A stretch of 64,000 bases of DNA, taken from the NCBI RefSeq assembly GCF_000327065.1, contig NC_019936.1:1612001-1676000 (forward strand), read 5' to 3'. A model generated the notes under the pieces. That model was not told the origin of the DNA, did no database searches, and was given only the letters and a program-made list of their open reading frames with translations. This document shows positions 18,101 through 26,128 of the stretch, one piece after another; the first letter of the stretch is position 1, and the number at the start of each line of letters is the position of its first letter. Source of the DNA: Stutzerimonas stutzeri RCH2. GTDB taxonomy: Bacteria; Pseudomonadota; Gammaproteobacteria; Pseudomonadales; Pseudomonadaceae. A program made the position numbers and the translations under genes.

Positions 18101-18605
18101 GGACGATGGAGACGATCAATGCGGTGTCGCGGGTGCCGGTGCCGGCCGCCTCGACATTGATGCCACTCAGCACATTCACGCCGAGCACGATGCCTTTGAG
18201 CTGCAGGGCGATATAGGGCAGCACGCCGACCAGGCAGATCAGGGTGACCACCACCGCGAGTACCTGTGACTTGCCGTAGCGTGCGGCGATGAAGTCGGCA
18301 ATCGAGGTGATGTTCTCCTGCTTGCTGATCATGATCATCTTCTGGATCACGTGCGGTGCGAACAGCATCAGCAGGATCGGACCCAGATAGATCGGCAGGA
18401 ATGCCCACAGTTGCTCGGTGGACTGTCCGACTGCTCCGAAGAACGTCCAGCTGGTGCAGTACACCGCCAGCGACAGGCTGTAAACCCAGGGCCGCAAACG
18501 CGGCGACATGGAATCGCGGTTGCGGTCACCGTAGAAGGCGATGGCAAACAGGATGGCCATATAGACGAGGGCGACCGCGGCGATCAGCCCGCCTGACAGC
18601 TTCAT
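15138..18605 (-). CDS. Hybrid sensor kinase with sodium/solute symporter-like sensor domain (MxtR/CrbS type)
   Basis: A 1155-residue protein. Residues about 5-520 form a 12-13-helix SSS (sodium:solute symporter) module (YSLSLAVYCTSWTFFGAVGQ, FIGGASAATGMVIVASVALS). A PAS domain follows at about 640-760, then a coiled coil, then HisKA with H802 in the motif AVSHDLMQPLNA. An HATPase domain (GLGLAIADGLCHVLEHP) and a C-terminal receiver with phospho-acceptor D1086 (LVLVDYHLDEG) complete it. This architecture and the neighbouring GNAT gene match the pseudomonad protein I know as MxtR/CrbS (PA3271), which controls acetate utilisation with the regulator ErdR/CrbR. No such regulator is in this window. 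ATG 18605 was chosen where the first membrane helix begins. Confidence 0.9.
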   Translation of the reverse strand: MKLSGGLIAAVALVYMAILFAIAFYGDRNRDSMSPRLRPWVYSLSLAVYCTSWTFFGAVGQSTEQLWAFLPIYLGPILLMLFAPHVIQKMIMISKQENITSIADFIAARYGKSQVLAVVVTLICLVGVLPYIALQLKGIVLGVNVLSGINVEAAGTGTRDTALIVSIVLALFTILFGTRNLDVTEHHRGMVLAIAFESLVKLLAFLAVGAFVTFGLYNGFGDLFNRAHDAPELADFWSENVNWAAMLVQTTVAMMAIVCLPRQFHVSVVENIEPRDFRLARWVFPLYLVLAAVFVVPIALAGQMLLPAGVTPDSFVISLPLAELHPWLALLAFIGGASAATGMVIVASVALSTMVSNDMLLPWLLRRQEAERPFEAFRHWMLSVRRITIVAILLLAYVSYRLLGSTASLATIGQIAFAAITQLAPAMVGALYWKQANRRGVFAGLTAGAAIWFYTLILPLLGWPLDMFPGLSWMYNGGLGFGLSGLTLGVTLSLIGNATLFFWVSILTQTHVAEHWQASRFIGQEITSPTGARRLLAVRVEDLLTLASRFVGAERAEQSFQRFARRHGQDFTPKLQADGQWIAHTERLLAGVLGASSTRAVVKAALEGRDMQVDDVVRIVGEASEVLQFNRALLQGAIENITQGISVVDQSLRLVAWNHRYLELFEYPDGLVYIGRPIADIIRYNAERGLCGPGDPDTHVAKRLYWMRQGRAHTSERLFPNGRVVELIGNPMPGGGFVMSFSDITAYREAERALKDANEGLEQRVSERTQELSQLNQALIEAKSTAEAANQSKTRFLAAVSHDLMQPLNAARLFSAALSHQQSALPREAQELVQHLDSSLRSAEDLITDLLDISRLESGRVTPDRNPFPLATLFDTLGTEFTVLAREQGVNFRVHGSKLRVDSDIRLLRRVLQNFLTNAFRYAKGRVVLGVRRQGASLRLEVWDRGPGIPQDKLKVIFEEFKRLDSHQTRAEKGLGLGLAIADGLCHVLEHPLEVRSWPGKGSVFSVTVPIARALSQPRPVVKRGEPQHSALTGTQVLCIDNEDSILVGMSSLLTRWGCQVWTASNRDECEALLAEDIRPQLVLVDYHLDEGQTGTELMAWLRTRLGEPVPGVVISADGRPELIAAIHASGLDFLAKPVKPAALRALMSRHLTLR

Positions 18606-18725
18606 GCAAACTCCAGAAAGCGAGGGGTAGGCGTCAGATCGGTTTCGGCGGGCCCAGAGGTACGCCGCATTCATTCAGCCCTGACGGCCCATTTATAGGC
18701 TCAATCCGCGAAGTTTCGCAGCATT

Positions 18726-18785
18726 GCTGCGCCCCGTGTGCTGGGTTGCGACCAAGGTCGCATGTGTCTAGCACGGGGCTGCAGC
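18726..18785. repeat. 60-nt nested imperfect hairpin between divergent genes
   Basis: The centre is the perfect inverted repeat TGCGACC-AA-GGTCGCA (18747-18762). Outside it, GCCCCGTG (18731-18738) pairs with CACGGGGC (18772-18779), and further out GCTGC (18726-18730) pairs with GCAGC (18781-18785). It lies about 120 bp upstream of the kinase start and 90 bp upstream of the GNAT start. It could be an operator cluster, a transcribed structured leader or a remnant of a repetitive element. Confidence 0.55.
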
Positions 18786-18875
18786 AGCGACGCCGGTCGT
18801 CTGTGCAATGGTCTGTCGCCTTCGCCATGGGTTACTGTCTCGGCATTCACCCGTCTTTCCTAACAGGAGAATGTC

Positions 18876-19436
18876 ATGTTCAGCCCGCATCCGGTAACCC
18901 TGCAGCGCGGAGCGCTGCGCCTGGCGCCGCTGATGGAGGCGGACATTCCGGAGCTGGTGGCCCTGGCGGAACGAAACCGTGCCGAGCTGACCTTCATGAA
19001 CGGGCCGCTGCGTCCGGACTGGTATCGCCATGCACTGGCGGAGCAGCGAGACGGTCACGCGGTAGTGTTCAGCATTCGAATGGCAGAGCGGTTGATCGGT
19101 ACTACCCGCTTCGCCGATTTCGTCAGTAGCCTGCCTGCCGCCGAACTCGGCTGGACCTGGCTGGATCAGGCAGAACATGGCACCGGCCTCAATGCCTCGA
19201 TCAAGTTCCTGTTGCTGCGCCACGCGTTCGAGGAATGGCAGCTGGTGCGGCTGCAACTTAAAACTGCCGCCAGCAACCTGCGCTCGCAGCGGGCGATCGA
19301 GAAGCTCGGTGCGCAGCGCGAGGGTGTATTGCGCAACCACCGGAGGCTGGCGGACGGTCGACTCGACGATACCGTGCTGTACAGCATCACCGACCGGGAC
19401 TGGCCGCAAGTCAGACAATGCCTCGCTGCCGAGTGA
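18876..19436 (+). CDS. GNAT family N-acetyltransferase (RimJ/RimL type)
   Basis: A 186-residue single-domain acetyltransferase beginning with the RimJ/RimL-like layout (PVTLQRGALRLAPLMEADIPELVAL). It retains the acceptor-side WTWLDQAEHGTGLNASIKFLLLRHAF and the CoA-end segment SNLRSQRAIEKLGAQREG with the R/Q-x-x-R/G-x-A-like turn. Such enzymes acetylate protein N-termini or small amines using acetyl-CoA; the substrate is not predictable here. AGGAGA precedes the start. It is divergent from the hybrid kinase gene across a 270-bp gap containing the nested hairpin. Confidence 0.87.
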   Translation: MFSPHPVTLQRGALRLAPLMEADIPELVALAERNRAELTFMNGPLRPDWYRHALAEQRDGHAVVFSIRMAERLIGTTRFADFVSSLPAAELGWTWLDQAEHGTGLNASIKFLLLRHAFEEWQLVRLQLKTAASNLRSQRAIEKLGAQREGVLRNHRRLADGRLDDTVLYSITDRDWPQVRQCLAAE

Positions 19437-19593
19437 CTGTCGCCGAAGCTGCGCTACGCATCGCCTGATACAACCACTTCGGTTATCGTGCGGTGCTTTG
19501 TCGCGCAGCCCGCTCGATTCATCACCGATGCTGCCAGGCCGTATGTTGGTGAGGCTGGTCCGGTCGTCGCGATGACGCTTACAAGGAGTTTCG

Positions 19594-20310
19594 ATGTCCC
19601 GCTCGCAAGAGTTTGCCCACGGTTGCCGTGACATTCTGCCGTTGATCCTCGGTGCGATCCCCTTCGGGGTGATCTTCGGCACGCTGGCGGTCGCGGCCGG
19701 GTTGTCCGGGTGGCAGACCATGGGCATGTCATCGCTGGTGTTCGCCGGCTCCGCGCAGTTCATCGCCGTCACGCTGATCACGGGCGGGGTAGGGGCCGCG
19801 GTGGTGTTGCTGACGACCTTTGTCGTGAACCTGCGTCATGCCTTGTATAGCGCTGCGCTGCAGCCGTTCGTTCGTCATTTGCCCGGGCGCTGGCGAGTAC
19901 CGTTGGCCTTCTGGCTGACCGACGAGGCTTTCGCCGTGGTACAGAACCGCTACGCCCGTGATGATGGTTCGCCCTACAAGCACTGGTTCTTCCTCGGTGC
20001 CGCGCTGACCATGTACATCAGTTGGCAGCTGGCAACCCTGGCTGGAGTCGCCTTTGGTCGGGCCGTTCCGGATCTTGCCAGCTGGGGGCTGGACTTTGCC
20101 ATGATCGCCACTTTTATCGGCATTGCCGTGCCGATGATGCGCACTCGCCCGCAGGTCGCCTCCGCACTGGTGGCAGGCGCCGTCGCATTGCTGACCTGGG
20201 ACTTGCCATACAAGCTCGGGCTGCTTGCCGCCGCGATGGCCGGTATCGTCGTCGGCGTCTGGCTGGAGCGCCGTGCCGAAGCCGCCGCTCGCCTGGAGGG
20301 AGCGCTATGA
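19594..20310 (+). CDS. azlC: AzlC family branched-chain amino acid exporter, large subunit
   Basis: A 238-residue inner-membrane protein with about 7-8 helices and family sequences [36 protein letters not shown] and [12 protein letters not shown]. AzlC with AzlD forms a two-subunit exporter of branched-chain amino acids or analogues. AAGGAG lies at ideal distance from ATG 19594. The stop overlaps the azlD start by ATGA, showing translational coupling. Confidence 0.92.
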   Translation: MSRSQEFAHGCRDILPLILGAIPFGVIFGTLAVAAGLSGWQTMGMSSLVFAGSAQFIAVTLITGGVGAAVVLLTTFVVNLRHALYSAALQPFVRHLPGRWRVPLAFWLTDEAFAVVQNRYARDDGSPYKHWFFLGAALTMYISWQLATLAGVAFGRAVPDLASWGLDFAMIATFIGIAVPMMRTRPQVASALVAGAVALLTWDLPYKLGLLAAAMAGIVVGVWLERRAEAAARLEGAL

Positions 20311-20633
20311 GTACCTGGTTGCTTATCTTTGGCATGCTGGCGATCACCTTCGTGACTCGCTACAGCTTCTTCGCCTGGCCCGACCTGCGTTTCCCCCGGG
20401 CCATCGAACAGGGGCTGCATTACGTGCCGGTGGCAGTACTCACGGCCATCGTGGTGCCGGGCATGCTGATGCCGGAGGGGGCTTGGGCGCTGCACTGGGA
20501 CAACGCCTATCTGCTGGCCGGCCTGCTGGCTATCGCCATCGCCGCGCTCACCCGCAACCTGCTGGCGACGATCGCCGGCGGGCTGCTCAGTTTCTTCCTG
20601 CTGCGCTGGGCGCTCGGGCAGTTGCCGATATGA
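20307..20633 (+). CDS. azlD: AzlD family branched-chain amino acid exporter, small subunit
   Basis: A 108-residue protein with four membrane helices ([68 protein letters not shown]), the standard AzlD topology. The start codon is in the ATGA overlap with azlC. The stop again overlaps the start of the following MFS gene, so all three are likely translated in series. Confidence 0.92.
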   Translation: MSTWLLIFGMLAITFVTRYSFFAWPDLRFPRAIEQGLHYVPVAVLTAIVVPGMLMPEGAWALHWDNAYLLAGLLAIAIAALTRNLLATIAGGLLSFFLLRWALGQLPI

Positions 20634-22042
20634 GCCGGATCTCTCGCGGTACCGGTTCGCCGCGATCGTCATCGACTGACGGGCCGGTCGCCAGGCATTC
20701 GCAATTCCGCCTGCTGGGCAAGCGGCGTTTCTTGCCGTTTTTCTGCACGCAGCTGCTCGGCGCATTCAATGACAACGTGTTCAAGCAGGCATTGATCCTG
20801 GCGATTCTGTTCAAGCTCGGCACGGCCGCGGATACGAGTTTGCTGATCAACCTCTGCGCGTTGTTGTTCATTCTGCCGTTCTTCCTGTTCTCCGCATTGG
20901 GAGGGCAATTCGGCGAGCGTTTCGAGAAGGCCTGGCTGATTCGTCGGATCAAGTTCGCCGAGATCCTGATAATGCTGGCCGGTGCGCTCGGCATGTTGCT
21001 CGGCAACCTGCCGTTGCTGCTGGTGGTGCTGTTCTGCATGGGCACGCAATCGGCACTGTTTGGGCCGGTCAAGTATTCGATCCTGCCGCAGCAGCTTGCC
21101 GAAGATGAGCTGGTCGGTGGCAACGCGCTAGTGGAAATGGGCACCTTTCTGGCGATTCTCGGCGGCACCATCGGCGCCGGCGTGCTGATGGCGAACGAAG
21201 CCTACGCCGAACTGGTGGCGGTCAGCGTGGTGCTGATCGCGCTGGCCGGGTATCTGGCAAGCCTCGCTATTCCTGGCGGAACGGCCGCCCTGCCGACCCT
21301 ACATATGGATTGGCACGTGCTGCGTCAGTCATGGCGAATCCTGCGGCTCGGGTTCGGTCAGCAGCGGGCCGTGTCGCGGGCAATGCTCGGCAACTCCTGG
21401 TTCTGGTTTCTCGGTGCGACCTATCTGACGCAGATTCCGGCCTTTGCCAAGGACCACCTGGGGGGCGATGAAAGTGTGGTGACGCTGATCCTTACGCTGT
21501 TCTCGGTGGGCATCGCGCTGGGTTCACTGTTGTGCGAACGGCTGTCGCGGCACCATGTGGAGATAGGGCTGGTGCCCTTCGGGGCGATCGGCCTTAGCCT
21601 CTGTGGAGTCCTGTTGTGGTGGCATGCGGGGGACCATATGACTACCGCGGCAACCATCAGCTGGCTGGCATTGCTCGGCGAACCCTCGAACTGGTGGGTA
21701 CTGGCGGACATTCTGGGGTTGGGCATTTTCGGGGGGCTGTATATCGTGCCGCTGTATGCGCTGATCCAGTCGCGCAGCGTGGTTCATGAGCGCTCGCGGG
21801 TGGTCGCGGCGAACAACATCCTCAATGCCCTGTTCATGGTCATGTCAGCCATCATCGCGATCGTGCTGCTGGTGTTGCTGAACCTGACGATTCCGCAGCT
21901 TTTCCTCGTGGTCTCGCTACTCAGTGTGCTGGTATGTGGCGCGCTGTTCATCGATGTGCCGGAGTTCATCGAGCGGTTTCTGCTTTGGTCGCTGGGGGAG
22001 CGGCTGGGCGGGGTGCTGCTGGCGCAGCTGAGGTTGCGTTGA
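20630..22042 (+). CDS. MFS transporter (LplT-like)
   Basis: A 470-residue transporter with about 12 helices. After a 25-residue polar N-terminal tail comes RRFLPFFCTQLLGAFNDNVFKQA, the hallmark of the MFS subgroup related to the lysophospholipid flippase LplT. Later segments such as MGTQSALFGPVKYSILPQQL and ALVEMGTFLAILGGTIGAG also fit that subgroup. Some relatives carry fused acyltransferase domains; this one does not. Start ATG 20630 overlaps the azlD stop by 4 bases, which suggests co-expression with the exporter, though a functional link is not established. Confidence 0.85.
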   Translation: MSRISRGTGSPRSSSTDGPVARHSQFRLLGKRRFLPFFCTQLLGAFNDNVFKQALILAILFKLGTAADTSLLINLCALLFILPFFLFSALGGQFGERFEKAWLIRRIKFAEILIMLAGALGMLLGNLPLLLVVLFCMGTQSALFGPVKYSILPQQLAEDELVGGNALVEMGTFLAILGGTIGAGVLMANEAYAELVAVSVVLIALAGYLASLAIPGGTAALPTLHMDWHVLRQSWRILRLGFGQQRAVSRAMLGNSWFWFLGATYLTQIPAFAKDHLGGDESVVTLILTLFSVGIALGSLLCERLSRHHVEIGLVPFGAIGLSLCGVLLWWHAGDHMTTAATISWLALLGEPSNWWVLADILGLGIFGGLYIVPLYALIQSRSVVHERSRVVAANNILNALFMVMSAIIAIVLLVLLNLTIPQLFLVVSLLSVLVCGALFIDVPEFIERFLLWSLGERLGGVLLAQLRLR

Positions 22043-22057
22043 TGAGGGGGAGAGGTC

Positions 22058-22077
22058 GGGGCGCTGAATAGCGCCCC
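22058..22077. terminator. Hairpin between convergent MFS gene and rdgC
   Basis: GGGGCGCT and AGCGCCCC enclose the loop GAAT in the 43-bp gap. There is no U-tract on either side, so termination strength is uncertain. Confidence 0.45.
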
Positions 22078-22085
22078 GAATGGCA

Positions 22086-23006
22086 TCAGACGCCTTGCGG
22101 GGTCTCCTCGCCGCCGAACGCTTCGAACAGCGCCGGCAGAAACTCGCGGAAGGTCATCATCATCAGCAGGAAGCTGGCGTCCTGCTGAGCGAGAGCATCG
22201 TCACCGCCATCCTGTTCGGCCTGGTCCTGCAGCAGTTCCTCGAAGCGCAGGCGCTTGATGATCAGCTTGTCGTCCAGTACGAACGAGAGCTTGTCCTGCC
22301 AGGCCAGGGACAGCTGGGTGACCTGCTTGCCGGCTTCCATATGCTGCTGGATCTCATCGCTGGTCAGATCCTGGCGCTTGCAGCGCACCACGCCGCCATC
22401 TTCGTGGGTGTCACGCAGCTCGCATTCGTCGAGCACGAAGAAGTCGGCCGCAGACTTCTGCGTCTTCACCCAGTCGGTGAGGGTGGCGCTTGGGGCGATT
22501 TTCACCGTCAGCGGGCGCACCGGCAGAGAGCCGATGGCTTCGCGCAGGGTGGAGAGCAGGTCTTCGGCTTTCTTCGCACTGGCCGAATTCACCAGAATCA
22601 GCCCGCGCTCGGCGTCGATCGCGGCGAAGGTACCGGACTTGCGAATAAAGGCGCGCGGCAGGAAGGCCTGGATGATCTCGTCCTTGATCTGATCGCGTTC
22701 CTTCTTGTAGACCTTGCGCATCTGCTCCGCTTCGATCTCGTCGATCTTCTCCTTTACTGCGTCCTTGACCACGCTGCCAGGAAGGATGCGTTCTTCCTTG
22801 CGCGTGGCGATCAGCAGGAAACCCTGGCTGACATGTACCAACGGTGCGTCTTCACCCTTGCCGAAAGGTGCGACGAAGCCATAGGTGCTCAGTTCCTGGC
22901 TGGCGCAGGGACGGGCGGATTTTGCGGCCAGTGCGGCTTCGAGTGTCTCGGCATCCAGAGCGACATTTTGGGTGAGACGGTAAACGAGCAGGTTACGAAA
23001 CCACAT
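22086..23006 (-). CDS. rdgC: Recombination-associated protein RdgC
   Basis: A 306-residue protein, the normal RdgC length, starting [15 protein letters not shown]. It has the family segments SCTFVAPFG-like [42 protein letters not shown] and [20 protein letters not shown]. RdgC forms a ring around DNA and inhibits RecA-driven strand exchange. It is a single gene converging on the MFS transporter; the tRNA pair lies upstream. Confidence 0.95.
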   Translation of the reverse strand: MWFRNLLVYRLTQNVALDAETLEAALAAKSARPCASQELSTYGFVAPFGKGEDAPLVHVSQGFLLIATRKEERILPGSVVKDAVKEKIDEIEAEQMRKVYKKERDQIKDEIIQAFLPRAFIRKSGTFAAIDAERGLILVNSASAKKAEDLLSTLREAIGSLPVRPLTVKIAPSATLTDWVKTQKSAADFFVLDECELRDTHEDGGVVRCKRQDLTSDEIQQHMEAGKQVTQLSLAWQDKLSFVLDDKLIIKRLRFEELLQDQAEQDGGDDALAQQDASFLLMMMTFREFLPALFEAFGGEETPQGV

Positions 23007-23169
23007 GGCGAGGTAAATCTCCGGAAAGCAAAGGGGGGCATTATTCCCGCCTGGCTACTTAAGGCCAACCCTTGATGAAGTGAACGGGCTGCGGGCAGGA
23101 AAAAACGCCGCTTTAAAGAGGGATTTCCTAAGTCTTTGGAACTTCTGCAATTTTTTTTTCGAAAGGGGG

Positions 23170-23198
23170 TTGCCAAGGTCAGGAACCCTCTCTAGAAT
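23170..23198 (+). promoter_or_regulatory. Promoter of the tRNA-Val/tRNA-Asp unit
   Basis: TTGCCA (23170-23175) and TAGAAT (23193-23198) are 17 bases apart, 22 bases ahead of the first tRNA. Confidence 0.7.
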
Positions 23199-23220
23199 GC
23201 GCCCCACTTCGAGAGCAAAC

Positions 23221-23296
23221 GGGTGATTAGCTCAGCTGGGAGAGCATCTGCCTTACAAGCAGAGGGTCGGCGGTTCGATCCCGTCATCACCCACCA
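23221..23296 (+). tRNA. tRNA-Val(TAC)
   Basis: GGGTGAT pairs with ATCACCC, the discriminator is A and CCA is encoded. The anticodon loop CTTACAA gives TAC. D and T loops are canonical (AGCTCAGCTGGGAGA and GGTTCGATCC). Length is 76 nt. Confidence 0.98.
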
Positions 23297-23309
23297 CTCG
23301 AGGTTTAGC

Positions 23310-23386
23310 GCAGCGGTAGTTCAGTCGGTTAGAATACCGGCCTGTCACGCCGGGGGTCGCGGGTTCGAGTCCCGTCCGCTGCGCCA
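23310..23386 (+). tRNA. tRNA-Asp(GTC)
   Basis: GCAGCGG pairs with CCGCTGC, the discriminator is G and CCA is encoded. The anticodon loop CTGTCAC gives GTC. It follows tRNA-Val after 13 bases and ends ahead of a strong terminator, so both are probably cut from one transcript. Confidence 0.98.
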
Positions 23387-23426
23387 TATTCGCTTCATGG
23401 GTCCACTGAACGCCCTGGAGCAACAG

Positions 23427-23458
23427 AAAAAACGGCCATTAAAGGCCGTTTTTTTTTG
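23427..23458 (+). terminator. Terminator of the tRNA-Val/tRNA-Asp unit
   Basis: The stem AAAAAACGGCC with loop ATTAAA-like spacing and GGCCGTTTTTT is followed by a run of T. The A-tract upstream makes it bidirectional in principle. Confidence 0.9.
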
Positions 23459-23643
23459 CCCATTTTTTTATAGGCCGATGTAACCGGTCCGCTCCGGCTT
23501 CCCTTCAGCAGAAATGCTACGCGCTTCCTTTCTTTGCCATCTCTTTACCGTGCTTGCCCGGAGGCGCGGTAGCCAGTGCCTGGATGCGCTGCTAAGCTCG
23601 GGCACTGATTTTTTGAAATGCTCACAGCGCTTAAGGAAACAGC

Positions 23644-24387
23644 ATGAAACTGAGACACCACCGTTTGGCACCTGCGGTTGCGCTGGTTGGCCTGGTATTG
23701 GCCGGCTGCGACTCGCAGACCAGTGTCAAACTCGACACTCCGGCGCAGAAGGCGTCCTACGGCATCGGCCTGAACATGGGCAAGAGCCTCGCGCAGGAGG
23801 GTATGGACGATCTCGATTCCCAGGCTGTGGCGCAGGGCATCGAAGACGCCATCGGCAATAAAGAGCAGAAGCTCACTGATGAGCAGCTGATGGAAGCGTT
23901 CACCTTCCTGCAGACGCGAGCCGAAGAGCGCATGACCGAGATGAATGCCAAGGCGGTCGAGGCTGGCAAGAAGTTCCTTGAAGACAACGCCAAGCGTGAC
24001 GGCGTGAAGACCACCGAGTCGGGCCTGCAGTACGAGGTCGTCAAGTCCGCCGAAGGTCGTCAGCCGACCGAGAACGACGTGGTGACCGTGCATTACGAGG
24101 GCAGCCTGACCGACGGCACCGTCTTCGACAGTTCCATCAAGCGCGGCAGCCCGATCGACCTGCCGGTTGGCGGCGTTATTCCGGGTTGGGTCGAGGGCCT
24201 GCAGCTGATGCACGTCGGCGAGAAGTTCAAGCTCTACATCCCGAGCGAGCTGGCTTATGGCGAGCAGAGCCCGAGCCCGCTGATCCCGGCCAATTCGGTG
24301 CTGGTGTTCGATCTCGAGCTGCTGGATATCAAGGGTGACGAGCAGTCGTCAGCCGAGCAGCCTGCCGAAGCGGCAGAACAGCAATAA
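23644..24387 (+). CDS. FKBP-type peptidyl-prolyl isomerase lipoprotein (FkpA/MIP-like)
   Basis: A 247-residue precursor with a lipoprotein signal ending LVLAG-C22. The N-terminal dimerisation domain (about 32-130, ASYGIGLNMGKSLAQEG onwards) is the helical part of MIP/FkpA proteins. The FKBP domain (about 135-230) carries VHYEGSLTDGTVFDSS, VIPGWVEGLQLM and IPSELAYGEQSPSP, with the usual active-site aromatic and aspartate residues. It would assist protein folding in the cell envelope. The acidic, alanine- and glutamate-rich C-terminal tail is likely unstructured. It is followed by a strong bidirectional terminator. Confidence 0.92.
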   Translation: MKLRHHRLAPAVALVGLVLAGCDSQTSVKLDTPAQKASYGIGLNMGKSLAQEGMDDLDSQAVAQGIEDAIGNKEQKLTDEQLMEAFTFLQTRAEERMTEMNAKAVEAGKKFLEDNAKRDGVKTTESGLQYEVVKSAEGRQPTENDVVTVHYEGSLTDGTVFDSSIKRGSPIDLPVGGVIPGWVEGLQLMHVGEKFKLYIPSELAYGEQSPSPLIPANSVLVFDLELLDIKGDEQSSAEQPAEAAEQQ

Positions 24388-24407
24388 GCGAGCGCTGCAT
24401 TGCCCGA

Positions 24408-24444
24408 AACAAAAACGCCCCGATTTGATCGGGGCGTTTTTGTT
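24408..24444. terminator. Bidirectional terminator between the FKBP gene and bfr
   Basis: Seventeen-base perfect arms AACAAAAACGCCCCGAT and ATCGGGGCGTTTTTGTT flank TTG. U-rich and A-rich flanks serve both convergent genes. Confidence 0.93.
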
Positions 24445-24458
24445 AGTGCTCGAGCGGA

Positions 24459-24929
24459 TTAGTCGTCCATCTGCGACTGCAGGTAGTTTTCCATTCCAAC
24501 CTTGTCGATCAGGCTCAGCTGGGTTTCCAGCCAGTCGATGTGCTCTTCTTCGGCCTCGAGGATGTCTTCCAGCAGTTCCCGGCTGCCGTAGTCGCCGACG
24601 CTCTCGCAATAGGCAATGGCAACCTTCAGGTCCTGGACGCCACCTTGCTCCAGGCGGAGGTCGCATTCGAGCATCTCGCGCGTGTTCTCTCCGATCTGCA
24701 GCTTGCCAAGATCCTGCAGGTTCGGCAGGCCTTCGAGGAAGAGGATGCGCTTGATCAGCTTGTCCGCATGCTTCATCTCGTCGATGGATTCTTCGTACTC
24801 ATGCTTGCCGAGCTTGCCGAGACCCCAGTCCTCATACATGCGCGCGTGCAGGAAGTACTGGTTGATGGCTACCAGCTCGTTGCCGAGGATCTTGTTGAGG
24901 TGCTGAATGACCAGCTTGTCGCCTTTCAT
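24459..24929 (-). CDS. bfr: Bacterioferritin (haem-binding subunit)
   Basis: A 156-residue four-helix ferritin with the dinuclear iron ligands E18, E51, H54, and the later E and H residues in [21 protein letters not shown]52 in [10 protein letters not shown] is the axial haem ligand, so this is a haem-binding, BfrB-like subunit. It stores iron as a mineral core in a 24-mer. The gene lies about 190 bp downstream of bfd on the same strand. A terminator separates them, so bfr probably has its own promoter in that gap. Confidence 0.96.
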   Translation of the reverse strand: MKGDKLVIQHLNKILGNELVAINQYFLHARMYEDWGLGKLGKHEYEESIDEMKHADKLIKRILFLEGLPNLQDLGKLQIGENTREMLECDLRLEQGGVQDLKVAIAYCESVGDYGSRELLEDILEAEEEHIDWLETQLSLIDKVGMENYLQSQMDD

Positions 24930-25078
24930 GTAGTTAGCCTGCCTGGAGCGGTGGAAGTAGAACCAGTCTGGCCACGGTAAGGTGACCTGTCAAACCTAAG
25001 TCCTTGAATGCAAAAGCTAAAACCTAGCGAGAATGGTTGCGTTCCGCATCCAGGCCGGCAAGCGGCTGATTTGCAGGC

Positions 25079-25104
25079 AAAAAAAAGCCGGGCATGGCCC
25101 GGCT
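25079..25104 (-). terminator. Terminator downstream of bfd
   Basis: On the minus strand AGCCGGGC-CAT-GCCCGGCT is followed by eight T. It lies 17 bp after the bfd stop. Confidence 0.9.
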
Positions 25105-25120
25105 GTACGGCTTCAGTCTG

Positions 25121-25339
25121 TCAAGCCTGAACGAAACTCGCAGGGTAGGCGAGGGCTGTCTGGGCATTCTGTACATTGCTCAGCGTCTCGCGAACGACCT
25201 GTTTGGCCACGCAGGCACACTTGCCGCACTGGGTTGCGACGCCGGTCGCTTCGCGCACCGCACGATAGCTGCAGCAGCCTTCATAGATAGCATCGCGAAT
25301 CTGGCCGTCGGTGACACCCTGGCAAAGACAGACGTACAT
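25121..25339 (-). CDS. bfd: Bacterioferritin-associated ferredoxin
   Basis: A 72-residue [2Fe-2S] protein with the Bfd cysteine set C4, C6, C38 and C41 (MYVCLCQGVTD and TQCGKCAC). Bfd binds bacterioferritin and delivers electrons that release stored iron during starvation. A Fur-box-like sequence lies 43 bp upstream of the start codon, consistent with iron repression. It forms a functional pair with bfr downstream. Confidence 0.95.
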   Translation of the reverse strand: MYVCLCQGVTDGQIRDAIYEGCCSYRAVREATGVATQCGKCACVAKQVVRETLSNVQNAQTALAYPASFVQA

Positions 25340-25381
25340 AAAGCACTACCCGTTCATTTCGTTGATGGCTGGGATGCTAAT

Positions 25382-25400
25382 CAGAATGAGAATAATTGTC
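25382..25400. promoter_or_regulatory. Probable Fur box upstream of bfd
   Basis: The 19 bases read GACAATTATTCTCATTCTG on the minus strand. I count 13 of 19 matches to the consensus GATAATGATAATCATTATC. The site sits in the bfd promoter region. Confidence 0.6.
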
Positions 25401-25543
25401 AAAGCCCGGCTGTCGGCGATCTACAAAAGATTGCGTTTTTTCAGGGTTTAGTTGATGGGCCGCTAATTGAGCATCAGCGCAGCCCGGCCGGGTGCACTGT
25501 CGTTGCGGTAAACTGCGCCCCTTTCAGAAACTGGAGCCTACTC

Positions 25544-26086
25544 ATGGCGCTGCAAGCCACGCCTTACAAAGTTGAAATAAATCTTACCGATCTCGATCGT
25601 CATGTTTATCAGGATCTGCGTTTCACCGTGGCTCGTCATCCGTCGGAAACCGAAGAGCGGATGGTGGCGAGGCTGATCGCTTATATCCTTTGGTACGGCG
25701 AGCAGTTGGCATTTGGCCGCGGGCTTTCGGATGTTGATGAGCCAGCGTTGTGGGAAAAGAGTCTGGACGACCGCGTGCTGCACTGGATCGAAGTGGGCCA
25801 GCCGGACGCTGAGCGGATCACCTGGTGCTCGCGCCGTGCCGAGCGCTTCAGTCTCGTGGCCTATGGCAACCTGCGCGTTTGGCAGACCAAGGTGCTCGAT
25901 AGTGTCCGCAGCCTGAAGAAGATCAACGTCGTAGCGGTGGGGCAGGAGGCGCTGGAGTCAGTCTCGCGTGATCTGCCGCGGTCGATCAGCTGGAGCGTAA
26001 TGATCAGCGAAGGGTCGATGTTCATCACCGATGAGCGCGGCCAGCATGAGATACCCCTGGAATGGTTGATCGGCGAACGCGGCTGA
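25544..26086 (+). CDS. yaeQ: YaeQ family protein
   Basis: A 180-residue protein starting MALQATPYKVEINLTDLDRHVY with the YaeQ signatures ARHPSETEERMVARLIAYIL, ADEPALW-like VDEPALWEKSLDD and VGQPDAERI. The fold is a PD-(D/E)XK nuclease-like core, but the family has no proven enzymatic role. The start ATG 25544 has GGAG upstream; longer in-frame extensions run across bfd and are not plausible. It is divergent from bfd and converges on the NRAMP-like gene. Confidence 0.92.
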   Translation: MALQATPYKVEINLTDLDRHVYQDLRFTVARHPSETEERMVARLIAYILWYGEQLAFGRGLSDVDEPALWEKSLDDRVLHWIEVGQPDAERITWCSRRAERFSLVAYGNLRVWQTKVLDSVRSLKKINVVAVGQEALESVSRDLPRSISWSVMISEGSMFITDERGQHEIPLEWLIGERG

Positions 26087-26128
26087 GGCGCTCGCCGATC
26101 AGCCCCGCAGGGCGCTACGATTTCTCGA

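Noticed and set aside
16101..18269. A 722-codon open frame on the plus strand
   Set aside because: It is fully antisense to the SSS-PAS kinase gene. The product is dominated by H, Q, G and D without domains, the usual shadow of a GC-rich gene.
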